From assembly GCA_027919835.1 (NCBI GenBank), contig JANVFP010000024.1:310001-374000 (forward strand): 64,000 nucleotides of DNA, given 5' to 3'. The notes under the pieces were generated by a model that searched no databases, had not been told where the DNA came from, and worked only from the letters and a program-made list of their open reading frames with translations. The stretch comes from Lentinula raphanica. Its lineage: Eukaryota; Basidiomycota; Agaricomycetes; Agaricales; Omphalotaceae. Shown here piece by piece: positions 36,291-48,313 of the stretch; the first letter of the stretch is position 1, and every line of letters starts with the position of its first letter. The position numbers and the translations under genes are program-made.

Positions 36291-37152
36291 ACCGAGTTCA
36301 AAACATTCAATCCAATTCGAAAGTGGAATACCCACTACAATGGAGAAGACATGAAAGCAGATTCTCTCCGTTGTCGACTCCTGCCCACGCACAAAACGAG
36401 TCGGCAACACAACCTGCACACTATCATGAGGATTCTTACGGGGAGTCAGATGTAAATTATTCATATTAGTGACTATTTTGGCCCTTGTATGTTATCAAAC
36501 GGTCAGTAGCTCATGGTAGGGCGCCATAGCTCAGCGTCGCGATTTGGCGGGAAAAGGAATGCTTGAGAGAAAGAACCTTGGGATTCAGCTTGAGTCATCT
36601 CATCAGAGCCGAAAACCACCAACGGCTCTGATCATACTCTCAAGGCAGGTAACTAGTGACGTTGCTCTGGCGAGTGATAAGCCAAGTCCAATAGTAGGAG
36701 CTTCTCTAACCCGGAATCCCCGACGCCCGACTCCCGACGTATCCCGACGCAAAATCTTACGTAACCACAGCTCTAAGCGAGATCACGCTGCTTTTGCCGA
36801 ACACAAAGCCACCGTTCACTGGTCTTTGAACTTCAAGTTCCCAACCTTGTCTTCTCTCCTTTCCGTGTCACAATATATTTCAAAACCTCAAGCTCGAGCC
36901 GCGCAGCAATTTAACAATCCATGTGATCGTCAAGAACCCCGTGGATGATGGGTTTAATACAGAAAATGGCGAGAGACATGCAAATCTCATGGACCGGATG
37001 GCGTTCGTTGCTTCTCACCTCAAGCATCACCTCATTATGGACATAATTCACCTGCAATTATGAAGATATTGAACTCATGACGAAGCTCGGGAAGGTCCTT
37101 CTTAAATACTAAGTGCTCCCCCAAGAATTGATCTGAGTGTTGCCCTTGAACG
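36291..37152. other. intergenic, no supportable gene
   Basis: In these 862 bp an open frame at about 36544-36948 lacks an ATG start, a family match or splice logic, so I do not call it. The region contains the presumed promoter of the transporter. Confidence 0.5.
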
Positions 37153-39666
37153 ATGGAGGGAAGCCTGGTTGGAACCACACACGACGGTGGAGATATGTTT
37201 CGGAACGTACGGGTGTACTGTGAGTGATTGGGATCCTGCACGACATTTTCCTGATACCAAACTATCCTTAGGGCTTGCGTTCATTGCGTACTGGGGAATT
37301 CTTCTATTTGGATACGATACGTGAGTTGAGATGTTTTCTTCGATGCATCATTTCTCATTGTATATCATTCATAGAGGAATAGCGTACGTGATTTATTTCA
37401 CATCTCCCATGTAGAGGCTTAAACCGATTCTCAGCGGTGGAGTCGTAGGGAACCTGTACTTTGAAGAAACTTTTGGCATAGCGAATTCCACTGGAAGCAT
37501 CGACACGAAGAAGAGTGACAACGTGTCTTCCAATGTAGTCTCCGTTCTTCAAGCTGGCGCTTTCTTCGGGGCGTTGATCAGTGCCCCAATTTCTGGTATG
37601 TACGAAGCATCCATGGTGATCTATGAAATTTAACTTACGCGTTCTTGTGGTATGTAGGCAAGTTTGGTCGGAAATGGCCTTTATTCGCGTACACGTTGAT
37701 CTTCGCCATCGGTGCTGTGAGCTTGTTGATATCGCATTCGTGAACTGAACAGTTGTGCTGACATACCTACAGATCCTGACCATCGTTCCTTCGGGCAGCG
37801 ATCCTGGCAGAGGACTAGGTGAGATATATGCTGGCAGGGTGATCTCTGGGTTCGGAGTTGGTGCGATCACTGCAGGTGAGCTTCAAATCAGTCAGAATTG
37901 GTCTGTAACTATATCGACAACCGTTCATGACATGTACAGTATCTCCTGCATTCGTTTCGGAGTGCTCACCCAAGGACATTCGCGGTCGGATTACTGGGCT
38001 GTTTCAAGTCATGGTAGCGTTGGGAAGTGAGTTCATATTTGAAACCTGTATTCACTCCCGCGGGTCACTTATCGTATTCTCAGTCATGATTTCATACTTC
38101 ATTAACCGTACGCCATTCGAAACTCGAGATATTGACTGTGTCCTTACTCACTCTAGTCGGCGTTGGATTACATATCCACAACGACGCCAGAATTTGGCGT
38201 ATACCTTTCGGTCTCCAACTCGTACCTGCTGGGTTGATGGCACTTGGCTTGTTAACAATCAAGGCAGGTATCACATTCTTGATGACTTATCTAACCATCT
38301 CCTTACCTGACTTTGCGTTGTAACTTGTAGGAGTCTCCCCGCTTCCTCGCCTCCGTCGGCAGCAACAATGAAGCCCTCTCCAATCTCGCCTATCTCCGTC
38401 GATCCTCACCACATTCTGAGTCAGTGATCCTTGAGATGGCCGAAATTGAAGCTGCAATTCAGGAAGAAAACGAAGCGCGCAAGTCTCTTAGGTGGAGGGA
38501 AGCGTTTCTGGGAAAAGGCAATGCGATTCGGTTTGTCATCGCGTTCATGATGTTCTTGTTGCAACAATGGAGTGGGCAGAATAGTGTGACGTGAGTAGTT
38601 TCTGACTCCCGAGTCTGTAGTAGCGCTGATGATTGTGGTGGGGTAGGTATTATGCACCGCAGATATTTGCTTCTGTGAGCCGCTGTCACTAATTGGGAGA
38701 CTCCCAAGAAGGTGCTTATTTTCTCTATTAGATTGGATATACCGGCACAAAAAATTCGCTCCTTGCATCTGGAATATTAGGTAGCACTGTGTTCTTCCTC
38801 GCGTGTATTTTGACCGACTGTACTCACTCGGCGTCGCCCTCCTATACGCCTTTTTGGTTTCCAGGCGTTGTCAAAGTTGTTACTGTATCGATCTTTGTCG
38901 CCTTTGGCGTCGAGAGATATGGTCGCAAACGTTTTCTGCTCATATCCTCATTGGGAATGGGTATATTGTTCTTCATCATCGGCGCTCTACTCAAGACCCA
39001 CCCTCCACCTGCGTCCAACGCGAACGATGCCCCTCCCTCGCCTTCCAGAGCGAGCCAGGCAATGGCGGCTATGTTATATCTGGAAGGAGTATGCTATGTC
39101 ATTGGATGGGGTGAGTCCGGTCGTGAAACTTATCCGGTTTCAGAAAGATCCTATGTGGGTTGACTGGATGACTGAATGACTCGTTGTGCATCCCGTTTAG
39201 GACCTCTTCCGTGGATATATGTTTCTGAAATATTTCCGACGAGGACTAGGCACTACGGACTATCTCTGGCAAGTGCCTCGCAATGGCTATGGAGTGCGCC
39301 TCCTCTACCCGGTTATTCGATAAACACTTATGATCCTTATATGATAACTCTACACATTCGACCGGATGTTGATACCAGATTTCGTAATCTCGAAACAAAC
39401 ACCCATCATGAAGACCGAGTTAGGTTACAAGCTGTTCCTTATGTTCGCGAGTCTCAATATAGGCGCATTGGCGGTATTTTCAATGTGAGTCTTTGAATGC
39501 ATTTTGTCGTTTTCCTGCTGCAAGAGGGGGTTACCAGGGGATACCCAATTGAGCAGTATAAATACTTGTCAAAACGGGATAGGATCGAGATAAACGGACT
39601 AACCAAACATTTTGTAGTTTAATACCCGAAACCAAGGGGAGATCTCTTGAAGAGATGGATATGTGA
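37153..39666 (+). CDS. MFS sugar/quinate-type transporter
   Basis: About a dozen exons from ATG 37153 join in frame to a 12-TM sugar-porter-family protein. Landmarks are FGYDTGIAGGVVG (TM1), GKFGRKW and GRVISGFGVGAITAVSPAFVSE (loop 2-3 and TM4), CSPKDIRGRI, PFGLQLVPAGLMALG (TM6), KESPRFL, FLLQQWSGQNSVTYYAPQIF (TM7), ERYGRKRF (loop 8-9), GPLPWIYVSEIFPTRTRHYG (TM10), WNFVISKQTP and PETKGRSLEEMD. It sits in the plasma membrane and imports sugars or related polyols and acids; the motifs resemble fungal quinate permeases. One intron (38264-38330) must be GC-AG, because the GT four bases later destroys the frame. The C-terminus is short, ending right after LEEMD; an alternative splice adds only one residue. 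Confidence 0.88.
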
Positions 39667-40964
39667 GTCTGACTTGTTCCTAAGTGTAATGATGTGGTGC
39701 TGAAGTTTTCTGTCTTTCTCTTTGTGTGCTGCTCAGAATGTGAGCATGTTTGCTCGATTCCTGCAGTATGACTTGGTAAATTTCACATTAGTTTCGGCGC
39801 AGTGGACGAACAGCAAAGACAAAATGATATCATGGCCCACACTCTTAGTGGGTGTCTTCGATATCAATCGTTCTCTAATTCATTGTTATCTAGTGCGCAA
39901 TCCACAACCACAGCAAGAAAGACAGACGGTGTCTTCCCGAGAATCTATCTCCCTCGGCGATAAAGTTTGATTAGTTGGCACCTGGGGAGTCGGGACCTAC
40001 GAAGCATCAGCGAAAGTCGGAATGTAGCGGCGTGATTTGAGTTGCCGAAGGTTGTATAGTAAGATAAGAAGGATTGAATAAGTATGGTCCAAGAGCACGG
40101 TAGGTAGGTATGTTTAATGATTCAAAGTTCCGTTTCCCCCTTCTGAATAGTGCCATCCAACGAGTGAGCCGCTGTGCATATGGATAAGGGCCTTCAATCG
40201 TTTGCTTGCCTCCTCATCTGTTGCTAACTATATGTGAGTTGAATGATGTATCTCATTTCTGACAGATAGTGCACGTTCAACTGTTTTGACTGTGGGTGCT
40301 TTGGATTCCGATGATGCATGAGGAGATTGGCCGACCCGCGCTCTGGGGATTCATCGATCTTCTCGAGAGGTCTTACAGGTGTCATCGGCCCACTACGCAA
40401 GATACCGAGATCAGAGTGTGTTACTTGGTAAGCTATAAGTACATCTACATCTGTTGTGGTCTGCTGGCTTATCGTATGTCCGTGTCTACTCCAATCTGGA
40501 CAATAAGCTGTAACTGCGCTAAATACTTAGGCTGAATTGGACGTTCCGTATCCAGGCTTCAACTATCTTTGCTTTACCCCGATCGGCGGTCGCTCATTGG
40601 TGGTGTTTCATCGCTCCCGTTCGTCGATCCCTCTGTGGTACCACATGTTGGTGAATGAGGAATAGCGCGCACGGCGGGATCTTCAGCTTGAATGCTTGTC
40701 ATCAACTATGATCAGGTCTCAAACTGTCCTGTGGCAATAACTAGCTTCCCGTCGTCTTCCCGACTCACATCAAACATTTCTAATTTTCTTTCAAAATCAA
40801 AATTTGCCTTATTTTGGTGGGTACGTTTATTTTCTGCGATCCCAATTCCCGAGTCGGGGCCCTTATAAGCAGTTTGCTTCCGATGCTGCGATGTTGGTTC
40901 ATACCACCATACTTCTTTTCTCGCTGGCTGGTGCTAGTACCTGACCGTATTTTAGGCTTTCACC
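39667..40964. other. 1.3-kb intergenic region
   Basis: Small open frames here have no recognisable content. The region presumably contains the transporter 3' UTR and the P450 promoter (CA/CT-rich from about 40730). No repeat or RNA gene was seen. Confidence 0.5.
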
Positions 40965-43153
40965 ATGAATCCATTGTTGTTGGGGCTTGCAGTTCTTTTC
41001 TTCATCTTATTTGTACGGTTGTACTCCAGAGACAGCAACCGCAAACTCCTTCCCCCTGGTCCTACCGGTGTGCCTATCCTTGGAAACTTACCTCAAGTCG
41101 TCGGCGTGTCACAACTTTGGCACCTTTTTGATAAATGGAAGTATGAATATGGTAATAACCTCCTCATTCTCTTGTCATTCATGCGTTCCTCAAACATCTT
41201 GTAAAAGGGTCCCTGACATTCTTGAATCTGGCTGGAAAGGACGTCATGGTCCTGAACTCGAAAGCAGCAGCAACGGAACTTCTTGAACGTCGGTCTGCTA
41301 TCTACTCAGATCGCCCTAGAAGCATTGTCGCCAACCATATCGGCGCACAGATGGCTATCCCTTTCGCAGGATATGGTAAATCGTAAGTAGTTTCGACGCG
41401 GCGGCTATTGAATTTTGTTGAATCGATCTATCATGTAGGTGGCAGAATATGCGCCGAGCAGCCCATGAAGTACTTAATGCCCGAGTCAGTACACAGTATC
41501 AACCCGTGCAGATCGAAGAAGCGATCATTCTTGCGCATGGATTGTTGTACGACAAGTCCTCCACATTGCTTGAGAAGATCAATGGGTTAGGACCTACATC
41601 ACTTGTTTTTTTGTAATCTCTCTGATGTCTGTATGTAGCTCGGCATCCACAGTGATTTCAGTGGTATACGGGAAACGGTCTCTTTCTTCTGAGAAGAAGG
41701 AAGAAGTACTTGATCCAGACGAAGACCTTCATTTACCAGAGTCCGACCCTCTTCAATCTCTTTGCAATATCGGGCATCGATTCACTAGTTCCTTGTACCC
41801 AGGAGCGTACTTGGTAGAGGTCCTCCCGATATTGGACTATGTACCTGCGAAACTGGTCCGATGGAAGAGGAATGCTACGCAGGATTTTCACAGGATATCG
41901 GAGACTTTCCACAAATTCTACGAAGATGCGGTAAGCACCTATGAATTCATACTCTTAGAAGATTTCCCCTTTTCTATAAAGATCTTACAATATCTGTCGA
42001 GCAGGTCCAAAATGACCAGCAACGTAATAGCCTTTGTGCAACTTTGGCCGATACAAAGCTAGCGAATGGACTGACGCATGCCGAGAAAGCATGGGTCACC
42101 GGCTCTATCTCGTACGTGCATCTCGACCTGTGTGGTGACAACTGAGTACTAGATCAAGACCAATAGTGTGGCAGCTCTTGAAACCGTACGTTATCATGAT
42201 CGCTGTGCCCGCGCGAGTCATCTCAGTCTCCTTGATATTTAGACCAGTACTACTTTGTCGTTCTTTATCTACGCTATGATTCAGCACCCGCATGTGCAAC
42301 AGCAAGCGCAAATGGAGCTGGACCGCGTCGTAGGCAGGACCCGCAGTCCAAACTTCACCGATATGGCGTATCTACCATATATGAGGGCGATAGTCAAGGA
42401 GGTAATGTAGCACTTGTCAATGCCACTATAATTCGACTCTTGACATATTACTACAGGTTTTGAGGTGGCAACCTGCAATACCATTGGTCGTGCCGCGCAT
42501 GGCGATGGAGGTACGTTGATGCCTTCGTCAAATCGTATACTTTCCCAGTTGATACGTTTGATTCTGTCCAGGACGACTGGTATGAAGGACATTTCATACC
42601 AAAGGGCACGGCATTGATCCTGAATCTGTGGTCAATGAACCGCGATCGAGACGTATATGGTCCTGATGTCGACCAATTCCGTCCGGAACGTTTCTTGCAA
42701 GAATCCGAAAAGGGAAGCGACTCCTCATACATGATTCGACCAGAATATGAGAATGAGGATGGTCATTGCTCATTCGGGTTTGGAAGGAGGTAGGATTTGA
42801 ACTCCCTTGTTCGTTCTATGATTTGCCGACTCATGATTCTCACTACGATGAACTAGAGGATGCGTAGGAAAATACGTCGCTGACAACGCGCTCTTCATCG
42901 ACATGGCTACAATTTTGTGGGCATTACGCATCGAGCCTGCCCCTTCGAAACCGAAGATCCCAACGAAGCGGGGTCCAACAAAGGACCTTGTCAAGTCAGT
43001 TGCTCGTCTTGTTGCAGTTGTTAGTATTAATTTCAAGTCCACAGTCCAATTCCAGACTTTGAATGCAACTTCCTACCGCGATTTGCGGAAGCGGAAACAA
43101 TACTCCAGTCTTTGCAGGACGACGTTATGCAGGGAAGGAGTAGCGAAGTCTGA
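40965..43153 (+). CDS. cytochrome P450 monooxygenase
   Basis: Exons from ATG 40965 to TGA 43151-43153 join into a full microsomal P450 of roughly 500 residues. An N-terminal membrane anchor (LLLGLAVLFFILFVRLY) is followed by the PPGPTGVPILGN hinge. The I-helix is AALETTSTT (AGxET type), split by an intron, then KEVLR (ExxR), RPERF and the haem loop FGFGRRGCVGK with the axial Cys. All catalytic elements are intact. Sequence style resembles the large CYP64/CYP5037-like class of Agaricomycetes (often labelled O-methylsterigmatocystin oxidoreductase), but the substrate is unknown. It acts at the ER with a P450 reductase encoded elsewhere. Its neighbour upstream is the MFS transporter; downstream the repeat territory starts within about 200 bp. 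Confidence 0.92.
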
Positions 43154-43356
43154 TTAATATCTGTCAGCAACAGGCAAGAACTCTGAACTACACCGGTTTG
43201 AATACTATACATGATGTACACTCGTTTTCATTCCTCTTTCAATTATTTACCTTAGTCCTGTATACTCAAGTCGATTAAATATCTGTACCACTCTTTGCGC
43301 TGGCGTCTCGGCCCCATTGTTTTGAGCCTTTTATCGCTGTAACCTGGCGAGTTCAC

Positions 43357-43900
43357 TTTAAACAACCGATGGCTTGTTCAACTAGTAATTAAACATGTTT
43401 AAACATCTCATTCACAACACATACTAGGGTATTGATTTACATGGTACACTACTATTTAAATACTGCACATCAGAACACCGATGCATGTTTAAACAACCCA
43501 CATCAAGGCCTGATAGGAAAGGTCAAACATTGCTGAATCTCATTTAAACATATAGCTTACCGGACTTGAATCATTCAAACTTGTTTAAACAATGGTGTGT
43601 TGAGGACCTGGTTATGCACGATTAAACATTGTCGGACCTGTTTAAACAGGATGACTCACCGCACTCAAATCAGCTTTGTTTAAGCAAGAGTTAGAGCACA
43701 GTCAATGGTACTGTTTAAATGGAATAGCTCACCATATTCCAGACTTGTTTAAACATTGTGGCTTTGTTTAAACATCGAGACTTGTTTAAACATCGAGACT
43801 TGTTTAAACACTGAGAGCGATTAAACATCAAGATCCGACATCGAGACCTGTTTAAACATTGAATCTTGTTTAAGCATAACTAACAACTCACGTTTAAATC
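43357..43900. repeat. array of the palindrome TGTTTAAACA
   Basis: Nine exact copies of the 10-bp perfect palindrome TGTTTAAACA start at 43396, 43496, 43582, 43639, 43746, 43765, 43783, 43801 and 43849. Close variants lie at 43357, 43542, 43677, 43712, 43820, 43867 and 43892. Copies 43746-43801 are spaced 19, 18 and 18 bp with a CGAGACT spacer; the others sit in longer degenerate units sharing a CTCACC/CTTACC block. The array begins immediately downstream of the KDZ transposase stop codon and ends about 200 bp from the P450 gene. It looks like a set of protein-binding sites, for example subterminal repeats of the transposon. Confidence 0.9.
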
Positions 43901-46900
43901 TCGTCAAATTTGCGTTTAGTGGCTGATGATTCTGCAGATAGGTAATCATCGACGGCTTCACGGATATCACCACCATATTTGAGAGTCGTTGGGTCATGAA
44001 AATCAGGCCTTGATGCCCATCTAAAACGGCGGTTCAGAGATTGCGCCAATCGAAGAGACAATTAAATCATCCATACCGATTGAATTTGAACAGCTTTTCT
44101 TCCTCCGCCCGCCACAGCTGAACTCGATCATGAAGTGTGTTGCCAGATATAGAACATCGTAAGAAAGGTAGCGCACAGCTACGGAACTTCTCCTCAGCGT
44201 CGATACGCAGACTGTCAAACATATCTCTATGTTCCAGTGCATATGCGCGATGACCAGGCGTAGGTGAAAAATGTGCCGAGACGTAATCCCAGGCATCACG
44301 GTACTTGGTGAAGCTTGCGATGAGTCGTAGGAACTCGGCGTGCTTGATTTCAAGCTGTTCCTGCCATCGCTCCAGATCTGCTTCAGCCCGAAACCAATGA
44401 ATACTGTCACCTGTGGGAGGTAATCAAAACATGTAAGAAAAATCCGTTTCCACGAGATGAGCATTACTTTGATCTTCCCATCTTTGTAGTTCCTCCGGGG
44501 TCATGTTCTTCAAAGAGCCATGTTGCCAGATCCAGCCATCTCTCTTGGACGCGGAGACATCTGTATCGAGATCGTTGCCACCGTCGAGTACAGATTTCTC
44601 CTTGAAAGGCATTGAACCATTGGCATGACCGGGAGCACTGTGAGCTGGAGGGTATGTAATTGAGTACAGTCACAGATAGTATTCATGACCTACTCACCTT
44701 GTCGTCGTGAAGACATCTTTGTGCCTGGGGATGTACAGTGAAAACCCTCGTTATTCGAAAGCAAATGCGGTAACTGACCTCCATAGGTGATATTCCTTGT
44801 GTCAAAAATCAGCTCCTCTGCGTTCTCATGAGAAGCTGGCAAATCATTGTCGGAATCTCCAAATATCAAACCACCGGCGATTTGCGAGTGTGCACCGCTA
44901 TGACCATTTGTCGTCATTCTCCAAAGGCTACCATCCATTACCCGAGAATCACCAGGGGAGCGTCGTTTTTCTGTCGGTTTACGGAAGGTATCGTGTATAG
45001 TCATCGAAGGCCATTTTGCATCGTCGAGGCTATCCAGGGTGTCAAGCTTTTGTCGAAATAGGTTGTAATCCGCAATGAGCATGTTACGCTTGTTTTCGAT
45101 GGTTCGTATACCTTCATTTGCTCGTGTATTCGCATCCTGACCGCGCGCGTACTTGTATTTGCGTTCGTAGGCTGCCGATAATGTTTTGACTGTTGTTTGA
45201 AGCAGATGTACTATATCTCCGAGCGCGAATTCCAGCATTTGAGCTTGCTTTGATCCCAGATCCACTAGATGGTGTTTTTGACGCTCAGAAGGCGAAAAGT
45301 CCGAAGGGAGTTGGAGAGGCGTATTCTCTGGAATCTCTGTATTTGGCGCCATTCGGTCCAGTCCAATGGATTGCATATACTGTTGTTGAAGTTTGCGCCA
45401 CTTTTCGATTCGTGTTGTGAGCTTTGTACGCCGGCCTTGGAGCTCCTTACTTGGCTTATCGCCACACGTTCGGGCTAGAGACTGTATCCTTGACCTGTGA
45501 GTCTTCAGTCCTGAACCCATAACCCAGAATACCAGCAAAATAGCTTACTGTAGCTGGAGAATCGTCAACCCTTCCTTCAGCCAAGTCGCGACTGAACCCA
45601 CGTTTGCGGTGCCAGTCGAAATGACCACAGTGTCGTCTGACCTCATCAAAGTGTCGACTAAAGATTTCATTGTAGGAGCTGTTGAAATGCATGAACAACG
45701 AGATAGGAATGGAAGTGAAATAAAAACACCTTTCTCATTGTTATGTGAATATACACTGTTGACATTCTTCTTCTGTCTCGGGTCGATTTTGGGAGAACGG
45801 TCCATGGTATTCCAGGTAATAACTTTGGACTCGAATAAGTCACAAAGTCCAGCAAAATGATCGCGCTTTGACACGTATTGGATTTTTGCTTCTTCCAAGT
45901 CCTTGTATAGATGTTGAGCTAGAGATTCAGAATGAGAATACCAACCGATGCCTGAGGTGAAGCCACTTACACATTGATACAGCCTTGCGCCAATTCCAAT
46001 CACCATAGTGGGTGATGAGAGTGTCGATCCGATGTCCTGGACTCATTTGCAACACCGAGGGACCCAGCTCGTTGAATACAGCCCAAGTAGCCTCTACCGT
46101 TTCACCATGAAAGTGTCCAGTGTTTGGCTTGTACATGTAGCAGTAAAGGTAATCGCACCCCTCAACGTGGTTGCGCACATGGCAGGCAGGAATGGTGAAG
46201 CGTGCGTTGTCAATGATGTGAGATTTCTCGGGGAAATACTTATGCCACCGCGAATGTATGTTTGCAACCGCGCCACATGTGTTGTCATAGCTGATGACCA
46301 GGTCTGGCAACGTGCCGCTGCGAAATGGCCGTGCTTCGATAGCAAGGTTCAACGCGTAGTCGTAGATGGAAAGTCTAATGTCACATCAGTATATTTCAGT
46401 AGTGTTGTCGTTGAAGATGGCATACCGTTCGCCTAGGGCCATGTCTACACTTGACAATACTACCCCATGATCACACTGGACATGAAGGTTCCCGCTGATC
46501 CTTTGGTTCTTGTATTTCGCACTGTTCGCACCGTTAGCAACTTTGAGGTGGTTACATGTTGCTTTCTGAAAAGCGGGGTGTTCAGGTTAAGAGCTCAAAA
46601 TTTCAAGTTATCTTACTTCTTTTTGTAATTGCGGGACTGACTGTTGATAGCGTTCGAAGCGTTGCTCGGATGGCATGTATGCCCTTCCTAAGAATAGGGA
46701 TGTGTCATTCAGGTCATTGTTCTTCGCGTAATTTCCTGTCTTGTTATTACCATCCACGCACCACCGACGAGAATGCAAATGCCTGTTGCTGTAGCCTTAG
46801 ATGTACTGTATTACTCATTGAGAAGAAGACTCACCGAAGATGCGCAGGTGTATGTTCCCAACCAGCTTCCATATTCACACCATCCTCGGGACAAACAATG

Positions 46901-48035
46901 CAGCTGTTCCTCAGGTCGTCAACGGGTCGAAAGGGAAAACACTGTTTCATTCCGTCGCCGTGGAAGTACCCGCTACGCTTTTCTGCTACAAAAAGTGGCC
47001 AGATACGAGCGACAAAACGAAATTGATTCAAGATGTCCTATAAATATATGTGAGATATGAGAATTGAGCGTTTTAGTATTGATGCAACATACAGGAATGT
47101 TTCCAGTGAACACGTTGTCGGTCTGACGTCGAAGCGCTGCTACGAAGTGATGGGCAGTGATTTTGGATTGTAGATTCAGTATCATCCATTGACGTAGAAG
47201 TTCGAATGTGAACGCCGTTTGAGGTTGGTCAATGGTGGCAGAAAAGAAGTTAGCATCGAAAAGTTGGCGCCACTTGCTATGGCCCATGCATTGACAGAAC
47301 GAAACTCGGGTGGCATGGATGCCGTTAACATCCACCAAGGTCATGAGCAGAGGCTCTGTACCCTGGGACAACGGAGACCACCATGGCCTAAGGGAATGCT
47401 GTGGCCTTCGGCAGGTACTGTCGAAATATCTTGACGGCTAAAATAACCTCGAGAGTCATCCCATACTTCAGCCCAGTGAAGGGGCTGGTATTTATGCTGG
47501 TCCACCCAGCAAGACGAGCACAGTGGAGCCATCTGCATGCAGGAGGAGCAACGGACTTGACGAGGAGCGTGACCACATTCGCAAGGGTGACCGATTCGAG
47601 GGTCTGCTTCTTTTGCTATCAGCAAACGCGCAACCAAGGCGAAGTTCTCGCTGTATTCAGCCAAAAGTTGTGCCCGCTGCAAGCAATTATTAGTACAAAA
47701 TTTGGACAAGTAGTCGATGATCATACCCGAGTGCGTGTCTGCTCAGTGTCCTCAAAAGACTCGGCTGTCTGGGGTGCATTTGTAGAAGCAGATGGCTTCT
47801 CATTGTGTAAGTCTGAATGTGGCAGAGCATGAGGCCGCGGAACGACAATGGACGGAGCGTAGCATGGTGGAAGTGAAGAAGACTGGCTTGCCATTGTTGA
47901 AGGCAATACATGCATAGTTTTCTGAAGCACGGGGCCCCCATCGTAGGAAATGAGGATCTGTCGTTGTGCGTTGTAATTGACCAAGACTTCGGTATCACCA
48001 CTGGTCGCGACGACCTTCTTCTTCTTCCTGGCCAT
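43894..48035 (-). pseudogene. KDZ transposase with CxC2-like region, probable frameshift
   Basis: Multi-exon minus-strand gene from ATG 48035 (MARKKKKVV) to TAA 43896-43894. The N-terminal half has a CxC2-like cysteine region (HPCECGH...RCSSC...LCSSCWVDQHKYQPLHW) and the VDVNGIHATRVSFCQC block. The KDZ catalytic domain follows: CVDGNNKTGN (first Asp), the long insert, LVISYDNTCG (second Asp) and FHGETVEATW (Glu), then GHRIDTL..HYGDWN and a helical C-terminus. Most introns splice cleanly (for example GGCGAACG to ACTTTCC). Near 47,362-47,370, however, the frame must slip by one base between GLRCP and QGTEPLLM with no plausible intron, so the copy is probably inactivated by a 1-bp deletion. KDZ proteins are DDE cut-and-paste transposases abundant in Agaricomycetes. 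Confidence 0.85.
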
Positions 48036-48189
48036 GGAAGGAAGGCAGTGGGAAGAAAGAACGGGAGGGAAGAGGGATCGAGAAAGTAGAAAGTTGGACC
48101 ATGAAAATATCGTGTAAGCAGACAAATCGCAATAAGATCTGTGAGCCGGTTTGACTTGACCGCTTCTTGGAACGAGCGGGCGACCGGTT

Positions 48190-48211
48190 TAGTTTAACGT
48201 CATTGCGGACG
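48190..48211 (+). repeat. 22-bp direct repeat, copy 1
   Basis: These 22 bases (begin TAGTTTAACGTC, end GCGGACG) recur exactly at 48292-48313, 102 bp downstream. The pair lies 155-280 bp upstream of the KDZ start codon and contains the GTTTAA core also found in the array at the gene's other end. Confidence 0.88.
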
Positions 48212-48291
48212 AACGTTACGGAAAGCACTTGGTGAAATTCCAACAGGGACTTTGGAGTCTTCAGGGAAAGGAGCGGGCAGATAATCCACAC

Positions 48292-48313
48292 TAGTTTAAC
48301 GTCATTGCGGACG
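48292..48313 (+). repeat. 22-bp direct repeat, copy 2
   Basis: This is an exact second copy of 48190-48211. It may belong to the transposon's right end (subterminal repeats) or to its promoter. Confidence 0.88.

Noticed and set aside
36544..36948. 134-codon open frame between IMP3 and the transporter
   Set aside because: It has no ATG start, no family resemblance and no splice support, and composition resembles flanking non-coding DNA.
39000..39500. Apparent frame breaks in the MFS transporter
   Set aside because: All are explained by introns (for example WLWN joins to FVISKQTP across an 80-nt-class intron), so the gene is intact.
42105..42245. Broken I-helix in the P450
   Set aside because: Two short introns flank the AALET exon; the spliced sequence gives a normal AGxET-type motif.
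43357..43900. CRISPR-like array
   Set aside because: Repeats are 10-bp palindromes with irregular spacing in a eukaryotic genome with no cas genes; transposon or protein-binding sites fit better.
46365..46420. In-frame TGA in the KDZ gene near the second catalytic Asp
   Set aside because: A 51-nt intron with good donor GTATGC and acceptor ATTAG removes it and keeps frame.
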